Under the pieces are notes generated by a model. That model was not told the origin of the DNA. It made no database searches and saw only the letters and a program-made list of their open reading frames with translations. This document shows positions 46,567 to 56,136 of a DNA stretch of 64,000 bases, one piece after another; within the stretch, counting starts at the first letter, position 1, and each line of letters starts with the position of its first letter. The DNA is from an uncultured Paracoccaceae bacterium (GTDB taxonomy: Bacteria; Pseudomonadota; Alphaproteobacteria; Rhodobacterales; Rhodobacteraceae): NCBI GenBank assembly GCA_905182105.1, contig CAJJAR010000021.1, positions 62,001-126,000 on the forward strand. The letters are read 5' to 3'. A program made the position numbers and the translations under genes.

Positions 46567-46986
46567 ATGACAGCACAAGACATCATCGACCGCCTATCAC
46601 TCGAACCGCACCCTGAGGGCGGGTTTTATCGCCAAACATGGCGTGCCGAAAACGAAGGCCGCGCGGTTGGGACCTGTATTTATTTCCTATTGAAAGATGG
46701 TGATCATAGTCATTGGCACAAGGTCGATGCCACCGAAATTTGGCTTTATCACGCAGGTGCACCGCTGGTTCTGTCCCTGTCAAAAACAGATTCAGGACCT
46801 GCGACCGATCACCTTTTGACGCCTGATCTAACCAAAGGTGAACCACAATTGATCGTACCAGAGGGCCATTGGCAAGCGGCACGGACAACAGGCAAATATA
46901 CGTTAGTTAGCTGTACTGTGTCGCCCGGTTTTGAATTTGAAGGCTTCACCTTGGCCGCGCCAAATTTTGAAATTTCTCTTTCTTAA
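46567..46986 (+). CDS. DUF985 cupin-domain protein
   Basis: A 139-residue single-domain cupin. LEPHPEGGFYRQTWRA at residues 11-26 is the family signature, followed by TCIYFLLKDGDHSHWHKVDATEIWLYHAG near 37-65, with His and Glu positions suitable for a metal site. VPEGHWQAARTTGKYTLVSCTVSPGFEFEGF closes the barrel. Members are found widely, with no firmly assigned reaction known to me. It stops one base before the convergent anmK stop. Confidence 0.9.
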   Translation: MTAQDIIDRLSLEPHPEGGFYRQTWRAENEGRAVGTCIYFLLKDGDHSHWHKVDATEIWLYHAGAPLVLSLSKTDSGPATDHLLTPDLTKGEPQLIVPEGHWQAARTTGKYTLVSCTVSPGFEFEGFTLAAPNFEISLS

Positions 46987-48096
46987 TCAAGTACTTGGAT
47001 AGCTCAACATTCCACCAGAAACTGCTGCACGAACGCCAGTTGTACTGGAACAGGACGTTGGCAATCCGCGTGCAACCCTAACGGCCAGATAGGCAAAGGC
47101 TTGCGCCTCAAGCATATCTCCGTCCAATCCAACGCTCTCGATTTCAACGACGGGGTACTCTAGCGACACCTCTAGCATCTTCATCAAAATGGGATTTTTG
47201 CGTCCACCACCTGTCACCAAAACCTTGCTTGGTGGACGTGGGCAATGCTGCATTGCCTCTGCAACCCCAGCCGCGCACATAGCCGTTAACGTCGCAGTTG
47301 CATCGGAATCTGATAGCTCTTTTACCAAATCTATCATTTCAGAAAAATCGTTTCTATCCAATGACTTTGGTGGCACTCTTGAAAAGTATGGCTCAGCCAA
47401 GAACAAATCAAGCGCGCCCATTTCAACGGTGCCTGAGCTCGCGATTTTGCCGTCCTTATCAAACGCAACATCACAACGCGCTTGGACCAAATCATTGATC
47501 GGTGCGTTCGCAGGGCCTGTGTCAAAGGCAAGCAATGCGCCCACATCTTCTGGTGCATTAATCGCGGGATCGACCCATGTCATGTTACCCACACCACCAA
47601 GGTTCAAGAACACGATAGGTCCATCAGCTTTAATGTAGCGCGCACAAGCGTGGTGAAAGAACGGCGCAAGGGGTGCGCCCTCGCCACCCAGTTCAACGTC
47701 AGCACTGCGGAAATCCCAAACTACTGGCGTCTTTAAACTCTCCGCCAATGCGGCGCCATCGCCCACTTGCAAGGTCCCTTGTTGACGGGGTGCATGAGCC
47801 AAAGTTTGACCGTGAAATCCAACTAAATCGATGTCTACAAATTCTGCCAACACCTCTGCGTGGACCGCGTCGATCACGACTGTTGCCGCATCAACCTCTG
47901 GCCCAAACCAGCGGCCTAAAGCAGCCGAAAGCACTGTCTGTTCTATGTCGGTATAACGTCGGTATTGCGTCGGTCCAAAGGCGGTAATGTCATGCCCGTC
48001 CGTCACCAGCACCGCCGCATCCACGCCGTCTAACGATGTGCCACTCATCGCTCCTAAAGCAACAATTGGAGTATTGGTTTTTCGAAAGCTCTTCAT
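46987..48096 (-). CDS. anmK: Anhydro-N-acetylmuramic acid kinase
   Basis: AnmK opens and phosphorylates 1,6-anhydro-MurNAc released from recycled cell wall, giving MurNAc-6-phosphate. It has 369 residues in the ASKHA fold. The start [19 protein letters not shown] (residues ~12-30) is diagnostic, with [12 protein letters not shown] near 92, [13 protein letters not shown] near 160, [12 protein letters not shown] near 190 with the catalytic Asp, and [13 protein letters not shown] near 293. AAGGAAAAGG lies before the ATG. It diverges from tyrS. NagZ, which makes the substrate, lies 12 kb downstream in this window. Confidence 0.95.
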   Translation of the reverse strand: MKSFRKTNTPIVALGAMSGTSLDGVDAAVLVTDGHDITAFGPTQYRRYTDIEQTVLSAALGRWFGPEVDAATVVIDAVHAEVLAEFVDIDLVGFHGQTLAHAPRQQGTLQVGDGAALAESLKTPVVWDFRSADVELGGEGAPLAPFFHHACARYIKADGPIVFLNLGGVGNMTWVDPAINAPEDVGALLAFDTGPANAPINDLVQARCDVAFDKDGKIASSGTVEMGALDLFLAEPYFSRVPPKSLDRNDFSEMIDLVKELSDSDATATLTAMCAAGVAEAMQHCPRPPSKVLVTGGGRKNPILMKMLEVSLEYPVVEIESVGLDGDMLEAQAFAYLAVRVARGLPTSCSSTTGVRAAVSGGMLSYPST

Positions 48097-48162
48097 TGGC
48101 CTTTTCCTTTGCCTTACCCCTCCCTATAGATTGCTTTGCAAAACCAACCAAGAGTACGTGCT

Positions 48163-49413
48163 ATGACCTACCACCCAAAATCAGAATTTGTTGCAGTAAT
48201 GATGGAACGCGGTTTCCTTGCCGACTGCACCGATTATCAAGGGCTGGATGATGCACTGCTTAAAGGTGCGCAACCTGGCTATATCGGCTTTGACGCCACA
48301 GCCAAATCTCTGCATGTTGGATCATTGATCCAGATCATGATGCTGCGCTGGTTGCAAAAGACCGGCAACAAGCCAATCACCTTGATGGGTGGCGGCACAA
48401 CAAAGGTTGGCGACCCGTCTTTTCGCGCGGATGAACGCCCTTTGCTGGATAATGCAGCCATTGATGACAATATCGCAGGCATCAAGAAGGTGTTCAGCGC
48501 CTACCTAGAATACGGCGATGGGCCTACAGATGCGATCATGATCAACAACGCCGAATGGTTAGACGAGTTGAACTACCTCGACTTCTTGCGCGACATTGGT
48601 CGCCATTTCTCGATCAACCGCATGTTGTCGTTTGAATCAGTGAAATCACGCCTTGATCGTGAACAGTCGCTATCTTTCCTCGAATTCAACTACATGATCC
48701 TTCAAGCTTATGACTTTATGGAACTTAGCCGTCGTTATGGCTGTGTTCTGCAAATGGGTGGTTCGGATCAATGGGGCAATATCGTCAACGGTATCGACCT
48801 GACGCGCCGTGTTATTGACGGCGAAGTCTACGGTCTGACATCCCCATTGCTGACCACATCTGATGGCAGAAAGATGGGCAAATCACTGTCTGGTGCCATT
48901 TGGTTAAACCCTGACATGCTGTCCCCATATGAGTTCTGGCAGTTCTGGCGCAACACAACAGACGCCGATGTTGGGCGTTTCCTTAAGCTATATACCGAGC
49001 TGCCTGTAGACGAATGTGATCGCCTTGGTGCACTTAAGGGTGCAGAAATCAACGAGAGCAAGGTGCGTTTGGCCAATGAGGTCACTACCCTATTGCACGG
49101 TGCAGATGCGGCAGCGGCGGCTGAGGCCACAGCACGCGAAGTGTTTGAAAAAGGTGGTATTGGTGATGATTTGCCAACGCTAACTCTGAGCGCTGAAGAC
49201 ATAGGCGATGGGATCTCAATAGTTCAGTTGCTGGTAAAATCCGGCCTTGCGGGGTCCGGCAAAGAAGCCAAGCGTCTGATTTCTGAGAACGGCGCCAAGA
49301 TCAATGATGAACCACTGGCTGAAGCTGGGATGATGATTGATGCCGCTGCTCTGGCCACACCAATGAAACTAAGTGCCGGCAAAAAGCGCCATGCTCTGGT
49401 ACAAATTGGGTAG
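48163..49413 (+). CDS. tyrS: Tyrosyl-tRNA synthetase
   Basis: TyrS charges tRNA-Tyr. The 416-residue class I synthetase has [19 protein letters not shown] near residue 36 (HVGS as the HIGH motif), [17 protein letters not shown] near 187 and [12 protein letters not shown] near 229 (KMGKS as KMSKS). A C-terminal S4-type RNA-binding domain begins near residue 350 ([25 protein letters not shown]). The ATG at 48163 fits family starts; an upstream in-frame start adds nine unusual residues. The anmK-tyrS divergent pair is a common gammaproteobacterial and alphaproteobacterial arrangement. Confidence 0.97.
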   Translation: MTYHPKSEFVAVMMERGFLADCTDYQGLDDALLKGAQPGYIGFDATAKSLHVGSLIQIMMLRWLQKTGNKPITLMGGGTTKVGDPSFRADERPLLDNAAIDDNIAGIKKVFSAYLEYGDGPTDAIMINNAEWLDELNYLDFLRDIGRHFSINRMLSFESVKSRLDREQSLSFLEFNYMILQAYDFMELSRRYGCVLQMGGSDQWGNIVNGIDLTRRVIDGEVYGLTSPLLTTSDGRKMGKSLSGAIWLNPDMLSPYEFWQFWRNTTDADVGRFLKLYTELPVDECDRLGALKGAEINESKVRLANEVTTLLHGADAAAAAEATAREVFEKGGIGDDLPTLTLSAEDIGDGISIVQLLVKSGLAGSGKEAKRLISENGAKINDEPLAEAGMMIDAAALATPMKLSAGKKRHALVQIG

Positions 49414-49439
49414 TATTTTGACGATTTAGAATAGTTTGA

Positions 49440-49465
49440 AAGGGCCGCTTATTTAGTGGCCTTTT
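49440..49465 (+). terminator. Terminator of tyrS overlapping the end of the Uup gene
   Basis: A 10-base-pair stem with two G-T pairs (49440-49449 with 49455-49464), a 5-base loop, and a T-rich end on the plus strand. Its right half contains the stop region of the convergent ABC-F gene. The stem keeps its GGCC core on the minus strand too. Confidence 0.6.
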
Positions 49466-51260
49466 CTTCGAGTAGCATCCATTCTTCTTCGGCCACGTCC
49501 AATTTGGATTGGCGTTCGATCAATGCATCAGTTGCCTTTTGAAACTTAACTGGGTTGGCAGTGAACAATTCTGGATCGCTCATCAATTCTTGCAGCTTGC
49601 CAATTTCAGCTTCCAATTGTTCCATTTCCGCAGGAATGGTTTCAAGACGGTGCTTTTCAGTAAAGCTAAGGCCTGACTTAGGTGCCTCTTCTTTTTCCTT
49701 ACCTTTAGACGCAGAACGTTTTGATTTCACGACGCTTTCACCAAAATCATCCTGATTGCGCTGTGCGATATAGTCGGACCAACCGCCGGCATAAACAGTC
49801 GCTTTGCCGTCACCTTCCATCGCGATGGTCGTTACCGCCACACGGTCAAGGAAATCACGGTCGTGGCTTACCAAAACAACGGTACCGTCGTATTGGCCCA
49901 GCAAGTCCTGAAGCAAATCAAGAGTTTCAATATCAAGGTCATTGGTCGGCTCATCGAGCACCAAAAAGTTGCTGCTGCGGGCCATCAATTTGGCAAGCAA
50001 CAGGCGTGCTTTTTCACCACCAGACAAAGAGCGTACAGGCGCGCGCGCCTGCCCCTCGTCGAATAGGAATTCCTTTAGGTAGCCAACAACGTGCTTAGGC
50101 ATTCCGCGCACCATCACTTGGTCCGCTTTGCCTGAAACGCGCATCTCTGGATCACCTGTAAGGCTTTCCCAAAGGGTCATGTCACCATCAAGCTGAGCGC
50201 GCGATTGATCAAACAAAGCCAATTCAAGGTTGGTGCCCAACTTGATCGTACCAGTGTCAGGCTCTTCGCGCCCAATCATCATGTTCAAGAGCGTGGTTTT
50301 ACCAACACCATTTGGACCAACCAGCGCGATGCGATCACCACGATTAATTGTAATATCAAAGGGTTCAAGGATTTTCTTATCACCAAAAGCCTTGGTAATC
50401 TGGGTCGCTTCAATGACCTTGCGGCCTGATTTTTTGCCAGCCTCAAACGCCATGGCCGCAGCCCCTTGACGGGTGATCTGCCCTGCCCGTTCAGCGCGCA
50501 ATTCCTGCAAGGCACGAACGCGCCCTTGGTTGCGTTTGCGGCGCGCAGAAATGCCTTCAACGGCCCACCGTGCTTCAGCTTTGATCTTGCGGTTCAACTT
50601 GTGACGTTGGGTGTCTTCTTCTTCCCACGTTGCATCACGCCATGCCTCGAATTCACCGAACCCGCGTTCCTGACGTTTGACCATACCGCGGTCAATCCAA
50701 AGGGTCGCGAGGGTCAGCGCCTGCAAGAATGCACGGTCGTGGCTGATAAGAATATAGCCCTTGCGCGTCGCCTTCAGCTCAGATTCGAGCCAAGCAATCG
50801 CTTCAATATCAAGGTGGTTGGTCGGCTCGTCCAGTAACATTAAATCTGGGCCACCGGCCATCAGACGGGCTAAGGCCGCACGACGACATTCGCCACCAGA
50901 TGCGGTCTCAACCGGACGAGCTGGATCAAATTTAAGGCCCGCGCCTGCGCGCTCAACTTTGTACATCTCACTCTCGTCCAACCCATGGGCTGCAAAATCG
51001 CCCAGTGTGGCAAAACCAGAAAGGTCGGGTTCTTGTTCCATGTATCCAACTGACACACCTGGACCTGCGATCACCTCCCCAGAGTCAGGTTCGACCAATC
51101 CGCCCATGACTTTCATCAAGGTGGACTTGCCAGAGCCGTTGCGCCCAACAAGGGCAACACGGTCCCCCGGTTGTGCGACCAGACTAAGACCGTCAAAAAT
51201 GGGATCACCGCCGAAAGTCAGCGAAATTTCGTTCAATTGAAGAAGGGGTATACGAGCCAT
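49449..51260 (-). CDS. uup: ABC-F family ATPase (Uup type)
   Basis: A 603-residue soluble tandem ABC ATPase. Uup acts on ribosomes or branched DNA and influences transposon excision in E. coli. Domain 1 has ALVGRNGSGKSTLMKV, ASGGECRRAALARLM and LMLLDEPTNHLDIEA. The linker near 230-270 is Arg/Lys-rich (ARRKRNQGRVRALQEL). Domain 2 has ALVGPNGVGKTTLLNM, SLSGGEKARLLLAKLM and FLVLDEPTNDLDIETLDLL, then VLVSHDRDFLDRV, the last blocks being typical of Uup. A C-terminal coiled coil (about 520-600, SKGKEKEEAPKS before it) is present. It is the second ABC-F gene in this window and differs clearly from the first. Confidence 0.93.
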   Translation of the reverse strand: MARIPLLQLNEISLTFGGDPIFDGLSLVAQPGDRVALVGRNGSGKSTLMKVMGGLVEPDSGEVIAGPGVSVGYMEQEPDLSGFATLGDFAAHGLDESEMYKVERAGAGLKFDPARPVETASGGECRRAALARLMAGGPDLMLLDEPTNHLDIEAIAWLESELKATRKGYILISHDRAFLQALTLATLWIDRGMVKRQERGFGEFEAWRDATWEEEDTQRHKLNRKIKAEARWAVEGISARRKRNQGRVRALQELRAERAGQITRQGAAAMAFEAGKKSGRKVIEATQITKAFGDKKILEPFDITINRGDRIALVGPNGVGKTTLLNMMIGREEPDTGTIKLGTNLELALFDQSRAQLDGDMTLWESLTGDPEMRVSGKADQVMVRGMPKHVVGYLKEFLFDEGQARAPVRSLSGGEKARLLLAKLMARSSNFLVLDEPTNDLDIETLDLLQDLLGQYDGTVVLVSHDRDFLDRVAVTTIAMEGDGKATVYAGGWSDYIAQRNQDDFGESVVKSKRSASKGKEKEEAPKSGLSFTEKHRLETIPAEMEQLEAEIGKLQELMSDPELFTANPVKFQKATDALIERQSKLDVAEEEWMLLEEKATK

Positions 51261-51342
51261 GCTTGCCAGCTACCTGCCCCACGCGACAGGGTCAATCGCC
51301 GCTCTTCATTTTACCAAATAAACTCTCGCCCTTTGGGCGAAA

Positions 51343-52067
51343 CTACCCGACCAAGGCGCGAAGAAGCCGTTTAAGTTCTTGAGGAATAGCTTTTATATCG
51401 ATAGCCGTGAAAAAATGCATCGTATTTAGATCACGATCGATCACCGCATGATCACTCACCCAACCGCCCATTAGTAGATAGGTACTCAGCAATGGTGGCA
51501 TATCTGCATTGTCTTTTTTAGCGTCAAAGCCCTGTGTAACCTCACTTCTAAAATTAAACACATCAGCAAATTAATGTTTGGGTGCCCAGTGTGCCGCGCG
51601 GTGTGGTGCCCACCTAACAATGCGAACACCACCTGATGCGCGGCTGTGTCGTTCCCAGAAAAGGAAGTGAATCCAAACAGCGTAGAAATTTATTTTCCAT
51701 CCACACAAGCTGTTAATGCGGCCCATGCGATCCGGATAATATCGGGGACTTGTTCACTGGGGTGAATGCAAAATTGGCCCAATTCGATCATCGATCCAGA
51801 AAAACCAGCCAAAGCGCTGAGGTCGTAGAATTGCGCAGAATAGCTGGAGTCAATCGATGCACCTGTTCCAGCCAACATTCTAAAATACCCAACCAGCCGA
51901 TTGTCTTGCGTTGAACGAATAAGGATATGAGAGCAGGACTTATCAAACCCGTCAGCATCGCTGCCTTCTAGATTAAAGCATAAGCCACACAATATTTGGG
52001 ATTCAGATAAATCGTCGTCAGACTTGGCAACTGAAACTTCATAACTGCCCTTCACAAAGGACATCAT
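51343..52067 (-). pseudogene. Decayed OlsB-like GNAT acyltransferase gene
   Basis: The N-terminal part (52067-51690) reads like an ornithine-acyl-ACP N-acyltransferase: YSAQFYDLSALAGFSGSMIE and LGQFCIHPSEQVPDIIRIAW. It stops at TAA 51692-51690. In the same frame the family's continuation follows (LFGFTSFSGNDTAAHQVVFALLGGHH). Near 51600 the similarity moves to another frame (one base fewer than expected), which has a second TAA at 51573-51571 and then the true C-terminus (MPPLLSTYLLMGGWVSDHAV, DRDLNTMHFFTAI). Three lesions make this a pseudogene. OlsB makes lyso-ornithine lipid with OlsA; no olsA is next to it here. The family call is from memory. Confidence 0.78.
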
Positions 52068-52148
52068 CTCAATAGGAATTTAAACGTTCCGTTCGCGGCA
52101 ACATTCCTCAACGCAGCTCATCGTGCAAGGAACCCTAACCGCCCAGCC

Positions 52149-52592
52149 CTAAATGCCAGCACCGGCCATACCGATGTTGCCAATCAACTGACGCAGAAAG
52201 GTTTTATTGCTCACTGCAGTGTCCGTGACACGACGCGTAAGTGGCACAACTTGTCCATCTTCTAACCCAAAGCGTTCTATATTGCTGACAACACCCGCAC
52301 TGTCAAAGCTGATAGCAACCAATTGGCGTTCAATTTCTTTTGACGCTGTTGGGCCAAACGTCCGCAAACGGCTACGCACATAGTAATAGCCACCATCATT
52401 CAACACGCCACCAGATGATGGTGGCCCGACAGTCTCTTCAACAGACGCTCGCGTATCAACGCCAACGATAATCGCATCAAGGTCTTCCTGTGGTGGAATA
52501 TAGCCGTGATTTTTATAAGTTGGCGTACATGCGCCAATAGTCAAACATACGGCTCCTGCGGTGATCCACTTGCGATAGGATGTGAACTGCAT
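52149..52592 (-). CDS. bamE: Outer-membrane assembly lipoprotein BamE (SmpA/OmlA)
   Basis: BamE is a small lipoprotein of the BAM complex that folds outer-membrane proteins. It has 147 residues from the ATG at 52592, which follows GAGGG; the longer open frame is not needed. A lipoprotein signal ends in LTIGAC with Cys near residue 22. The mature start YIPPQEDLDAIIVGVDTRASVEETVGPPSSGG is split here as IPPQEDLDAIIVGVDTRASV and EETVGPPSS, the BamE helix pair. LVAISFDSAGVVSNIERFGL follows. It diverges from the DUF177 gene, as is common in Rhodobacteraceae. Confidence 0.92.
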   Translation of the reverse strand: MQFTSYRKWITAGAVCLTIGACTPTYKNHGYIPPQEDLDAIIVGVDTRASVEETVGPPSSGGVLNDGGYYYVRSRLRTFGPTASKEIERQLVAISFDSAGVVSNIERFGLEDGQVVPLTRRVTDTAVSNKTFLRQLIGNIGMAGAGI

Positions 52593-52680
52593 TTTAACTG
52601 CCCTCTTGCTCTTAATCGTTACGGCTTTTATCCCGCGTACCAAAGGAACGTCCCTGTTTCAAGAAACGAAAGCATGAATC

Positions 52681-53232
52681 ATGTCAGTAGCACTTCCATC
52701 CAAGCTCGCTTATCGCGTTATGGATCTTCCAAATAACTCGATTAAAAAGTTCGATTTACGCCCAGAACCAGCACAAAATGACGCAACTGCTGCGAAATTA
52801 AACCTGCTGGGTTTGCGTAAACTGCGTTTCACTGGTCAAATCCAGTCGTCTGGTAAATCAGACTGGCGTTTAACTGGAACAATCGGCGCAACGGTTATCC
52901 AACCCTGCACAATCACCCTTGAACCAGTCATGACCAGAATTGATGAATCCGTTGAGCGCCTTTTCGTAAAAGAAATGAGTGATCTGTGTGAGGAAGAAAT
53001 CGAGATGCCAGAGGACGAAACCGTCGAACCCTTGGGCACATGGATCGACCCTGAGGCTATTATGATCGAGTCTTTGTGCCTCACGTTGCCAGAGTATCCA
53101 CGGGCCGAAGGCGCAACGCTTGGAGAATCCATATACACTCAACCTGGTGAAGCCCCAATGCGCGATGAAGATGCGCGCCCTTTTGCCGGTCTAGCAGCCC
53201 TGAAAGACCAGTTGAAATCAGGCGATGAATAA
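52681..53232 (+). CDS. DUF177 (YceD-like) protein
   Basis: A 183-residue cytoplasmic protein of the DUF177/YceD family, which is found upstream of rpmF in nearly all bacteria and has been linked to 23S rRNA or L32 handling. Visible are GKSDWRLTGTIGATVIQPCTITLEP (about 58-82, split by the usual C-x-R replaced here with C-T-I), and the acidic EEEIEMPEDETVEPLGTWIDPEAI-like stretch near 104-125 (D/E-rich). ESLCLTLPEYPRAEG near 130 is the family C-terminal L-x-L-P-x-x-P block. It precedes rpmF, plsX and fabH. Confidence 0.9.
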   Translation: MSVALPSKLAYRVMDLPNNSIKKFDLRPEPAQNDATAAKLNLLGLRKLRFTGQIQSSGKSDWRLTGTIGATVIQPCTITLEPVMTRIDESVERLFVKEMSDLCEEEIEMPEDETVEPLGTWIDPEAIMIESLCLTLPEYPRAEGATLGESIYTQPGEAPMRDEDARPFAGLAALKDQLKSGDE

Positions 53233-53429
53233 GAGATAACAGTCATAGCCCTAAAGTGTCCAAATATCTGCTTGCGTCTGAGATAATTCGCAGTATTTTG
53301 CCTGCCTCATGGTATTAAAGGTTGGACATGTTGAGGCACACCGCCTAAACGCACGTCACGCCCAAACCAAACGTTATGCAACATCGGCTCCGCATACTGC
53401 GTCGCCCTTTAATCTAAAGGCCCATTATA

Positions 53430-53636
53430 ATGGCTGTTCAACAGAACAAAGTTTCCACATCGCGCCGCAACAACCGTCGCTCGCACGATTCCCTGGTTGC
53501 TGCAAACCCAAACGAATGTACCAACTGCGGTGAACTGAAGCGCCCTCACCACATCTGTGCGGCTTGCGGTCACTATGACAATAACGAGATTGTCGCATTG
53601 GCTGAAGAAGTCGACATGGAAGACGACGCGGCATAA
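53430..53636 (+). CDS. rpmF: 50S ribosomal protein L32
   Basis: L32 (68 residues) starts [20 protein letters not shown], typical of the family. It has the four zinc-binding cysteines as C-T-N-C and C-A-A-C near residues 30-46, so this is the zinc form. A short acidic tail ([10 protein letters not shown]) follows. The 197 bases upstream hold no gene; TTGCGT at 53272 and TATTTT at 53294 (16-base spacing) form a weak promoter candidate. plsX begins 37 bases downstream, the usual rpmF-plsX-fabH order. Confidence 0.97.
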   Translation: MAVQQNKVSTSRRNNRRSHDSLVAANPNECTNCGELKRPHHICAACGHYDNNEIVALAEEVDMEDDAA

Positions 53637-53673
53637 ACTGCCGCTTGGCCCTGATGCAGATAGGCATTCGCAA

Positions 53674-54747
53674 ATGACGGCACTGCCCGATCAAACAGAC
53701 GCGAAACGCCGGAACACTGTAATTGCAGTGGACGCTATGGGTGGTGACAGTGGTCCTTCAGCAATCGTCGCTGGATGTGCCGCTTTTGCCAAACGTCGCA
53801 AGGACGTCGATATTATCCTGCATGGGCCTCAAGCTACGCTTGAGGCCCTTGTTTTGCGCCGTAAGCAACTTAATGGTCGTGTCACTATCCGTGATGCGGC
53901 TCAAGTTGTTTCTATGGAAGACAAACCAAGCCAAGTCGTCCGCCATGGTAAAAAGACGTCTATGTGGGCCACAGTCGAAACTGTACGTTCTGGTGATGCT
54001 GAAATTGCCGTAAGCTGTGGCAACACAGGTGCTTTGATGGCAGTATCAATGATACGCCTACGCAAATTGCCGGGCGTCAATCGACCAGCAATTGCTGTGC
54101 TTTGGCCATCATCCAACCCCCAGGGTTTCAACGTCATGTTGGATGTTGGAGCGGACATTCGTGCCGATGCTGATGATTTGATGCGTTATGCGTTAATGGG
54201 AGCATCCTATGCCCGCAACGGCATGGACCTGCCCCGCCCGCGTATCGGCTTGCTGAATGTAGGCACCGAAGAACACAAAGGCCGTCCAGAACTGCACGAA
54301 GCCTATGAGTTAATCTCAGCCCAAGCAGAACAAGCCAACTTTGAATTTGTTGGTTTTGTTGAGGGTGGCGACATTCCGGGTGACGTTGCCGATGTCATTG
54401 TGACAGATGGTTTCACAGGCAACATTGCGATCAAGACCGGTGAAGGTACTGCTGGTTTGATCGGTGATTTGCTTCGCAAAGCCTTTAAAAATACTCCGAT
54501 GTCACGCCTTGCTTACCTGTTCGCCTTTACATCTATGCAGCGCTTGAAACGCCGTATAGACCCACGCCGTGTAAATGGTGGTGTATTTTTGGGCTTGAAC
54601 GGTATGGTCGTGAAATCGCATGGTTCTGCAGACGCAACAGGCGTTGCCGCTGCGCTGCAATTGGCCGCACAGCTGGCCGAAAATGGATTTACTGGCAAGT
54701 TGGCCGCCCGCGTGGCCGCTGTTTTGCCCACCAAACCAAAGGATTAA
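53674..54747 (+). CDS. plsX: Phosphate acyltransferase PlsX
   Basis: PlsX makes acyl-phosphate from acyl-ACP, the first step of phosphatidic acid synthesis with PlsY. The 357-residue protein has VIAVDAMGGDSGPSAIVAG near residue 14, EIAVSCGNTGALMAVSM near 110, LNVGTEEHKGRPELHEAY near 194 and VIVTDGFTGNIAIKTGEG near 244. The frame is open upstream through rpmF, but ATG 53674 is the first start after the rpmF stop. Its ribosome-binding site is weak. fabH follows 5 bases later. Confidence 0.96.
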   Translation: MTALPDQTDAKRRNTVIAVDAMGGDSGPSAIVAGCAAFAKRRKDVDIILHGPQATLEALVLRRKQLNGRVTIRDAAQVVSMEDKPSQVVRHGKKTSMWATVETVRSGDAEIAVSCGNTGALMAVSMIRLRKLPGVNRPAIAVLWPSSNPQGFNVMLDVGADIRADADDLMRYALMGASYARNGMDLPRPRIGLLNVGTEEHKGRPELHEAYELISAQAEQANFEFVGFVEGGDIPGDVADVIVTDGFTGNIAIKTGEGTAGLIGDLLRKAFKNTPMSRLAYLFAFTSMQRLKRRIDPRRVNGGVFLGLNGMVVKSHGSADATGVAAALQLAAQLAENGFTGKLAARVAAVLPTKPKD

Positions 54748-54752
54748 CACGC

Positions 54753-55724
54753 ATGACATTGCGCGCTGTTGTAAAAGGGGTTGGGCATTACCTACCGGAA
54801 CGTATTGTTCCGAATGCTGAATTTGAGAAAACCTTAGATACGACAGATGAGTGGATCAAATCCCGTTCAGGCATAGAACGTCGCCATTTCGCCGCCGAAG
54901 GTGAAACAACATCCATGTTGGCAACCAAAGCGGCGCAAGCGGCTTTAACCAATGCTGGAATGACCGCAGATGACGTGGATGCCATCGTTTTGGCAACCTC
55001 AACCGCCGACCTTACCTTCCCCTCAGCTGCAACGATGGTTCAAGCGAACCTTGGCATGACCAAAGGCTTTGCCTTTGATATTCAAGCTGTTTGTGCCGGT
55101 TTCGTCTTTGCCCTTAGCAATGCGAATGCTTTAATCCTATCGGGTCAGGCAAAACGTGTATTGGTGATTGGCGCAGAAACATTCAGCCGTATCATGGACT
55201 GGACCGACCGGGGCACCTGCGTGTTGTTTGGTGATGGCGCTGGTGCATTAATATTAGAAGCCGAAGAAGGTGCTGGCGACAACGGCGATCGTGGCATTCT
55301 ATCAACAGACCTAAATTCAGACGGCACACACCGTGATCTGCTGTATGTTGACGGAGGTGTCAGCACTGGCACGTCTGGTTACCTGCGCATGCAAGGCAAT
55401 CAAGTGTTCCGCCACGCAGTCGGTAAATTGGCAGCGACAGCCACAACTGCGATGGAGCGCGCAAACGTCACAACTGATGACGTTGACTGGATCGTCCCAC
55501 ATCAGGCAAATATCCGTATTATTCAAGGCACTGCCAAAAAGATGGGCGTTCCGATGGAGAACGTAATCGTCACGGTCCAAGATCACGGCAACACCTCTGC
55601 CGCATCTATCCCGCTTGCAATGTCTGTTGGTGCCCAAAACGGCCAAATCAAAAAAGGTGATTTACTTGTCACAGAGGCAATCGGTGGTGGACTGGCCTGG
55701 GGCGCGGTGGTTTTACGCTGGTAA
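54753..55724 (+). CDS. fabH: Beta-ketoacyl-ACP synthase III
   Basis: FabH condenses acetyl-CoA with malonyl-ACP to start fatty acid synthesis. It has 323 residues. The active-site Cys is in DIQAVCAGFVFALSNA near residue 114, and the His and Asn of the triad are in WIVPHQANIRIIQG near 248 and DHGNTSAASIPLAM near 278. GVGHYLPERIVPN is at the start. It lies 5 bases after plsX, and the ihfA promoter follows its stop. Confidence 0.97.
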   Translation: MTLRAVVKGVGHYLPERIVPNAEFEKTLDTTDEWIKSRSGIERRHFAAEGETTSMLATKAAQAALTNAGMTADDVDAIVLATSTADLTFPSAATMVQANLGMTKGFAFDIQAVCAGFVFALSNANALILSGQAKRVLVIGAETFSRIMDWTDRGTCVLFGDGAGALILEAEEGAGDNGDRGILSTDLNSDGTHRDLLYVDGGVSTGTSGYLRMQGNQVFRHAVGKLAATATTAMERANVTTDDVDWIVPHQANIRIIQGTAKKMGVPMENVIVTVQDHGNTSAASIPLAMSVGAQNGQIKKGDLLVTEAIGGGLAWGAVVLRW

Positions 55725-55779
55725 CCCACCATTTTTGTATAAATCCAACGCTGAAACTACCGTTGGCAAGGCATTGATA

Positions 55780-55809
55780 TTGACTCGGAATTTCTCCTCG
55801 CCTTATTGT
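55780..55809 (+). promoter_or_regulatory. Promoter candidate for ihfA
   Basis: TTGACT (-35, 55780-55785) and TATTGT (-10, 55804-55809) are spaced 18 bases apart, and the ihfA start is 21 bases further with an AGGGGA ribosome-binding site between. This gives a sensible short leader. Confidence 0.5.
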
Positions 55810-55830
55810 GATACAAAATAGGGGAACAAC

Positions 55831-56133
55831 ATGACTGATAACACACTGACACGTATGGATCTTAGCGAAGCGGTTTTTCGCGAGGTTGGTTTATCACGTA
55901 ACGAAAGTGCGCAGTTGGTAGAAAGTGTCTTGGATCATGTTTCTGACGCTTTGGTAAAAGGAGAACAGGTTAAAATTTCTTCCTTTGGTACGTTTTCAGT
56001 GCGCAGCAAATCTGCTCGTGTTGGAAGAAACCCAAAAACTGGTGAAGAAGTACCAATTAATCCGCGCCGCGTCCTTACATTCCGTCCGTCACATCTGATG
56101 AAAGACCGTGTTGCTTCAGGCAACAAGTCTTAA
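55831..56133 (+). CDS. ihfA: Integration host factor alpha subunit
   Basis: IHF-alpha (100 residues) forms, with IHF-beta, a DNA-bending heterodimer used in replication, recombination and promoter control. It matches closely: [21 protein letters not shown] at residues 5-25, [20 protein letters not shown] near 49-68, and the beta-arm tip [20 protein letters not shown] near 70 with the DNA-intercalating Pro. The MerR gene follows 3 bases later in the typical ihfA-merR pair. Confidence 0.97.
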   Translation: MTDNTLTRMDLSEAVFREVGLSRNESAQLVESVLDHVSDALVKGEQVKISSFGTFSVRSKSARVGRNPKTGEEVPINPRRVLTFRPSHLMKDRVASGNKS

Positions 56134-56136
56134 TCT

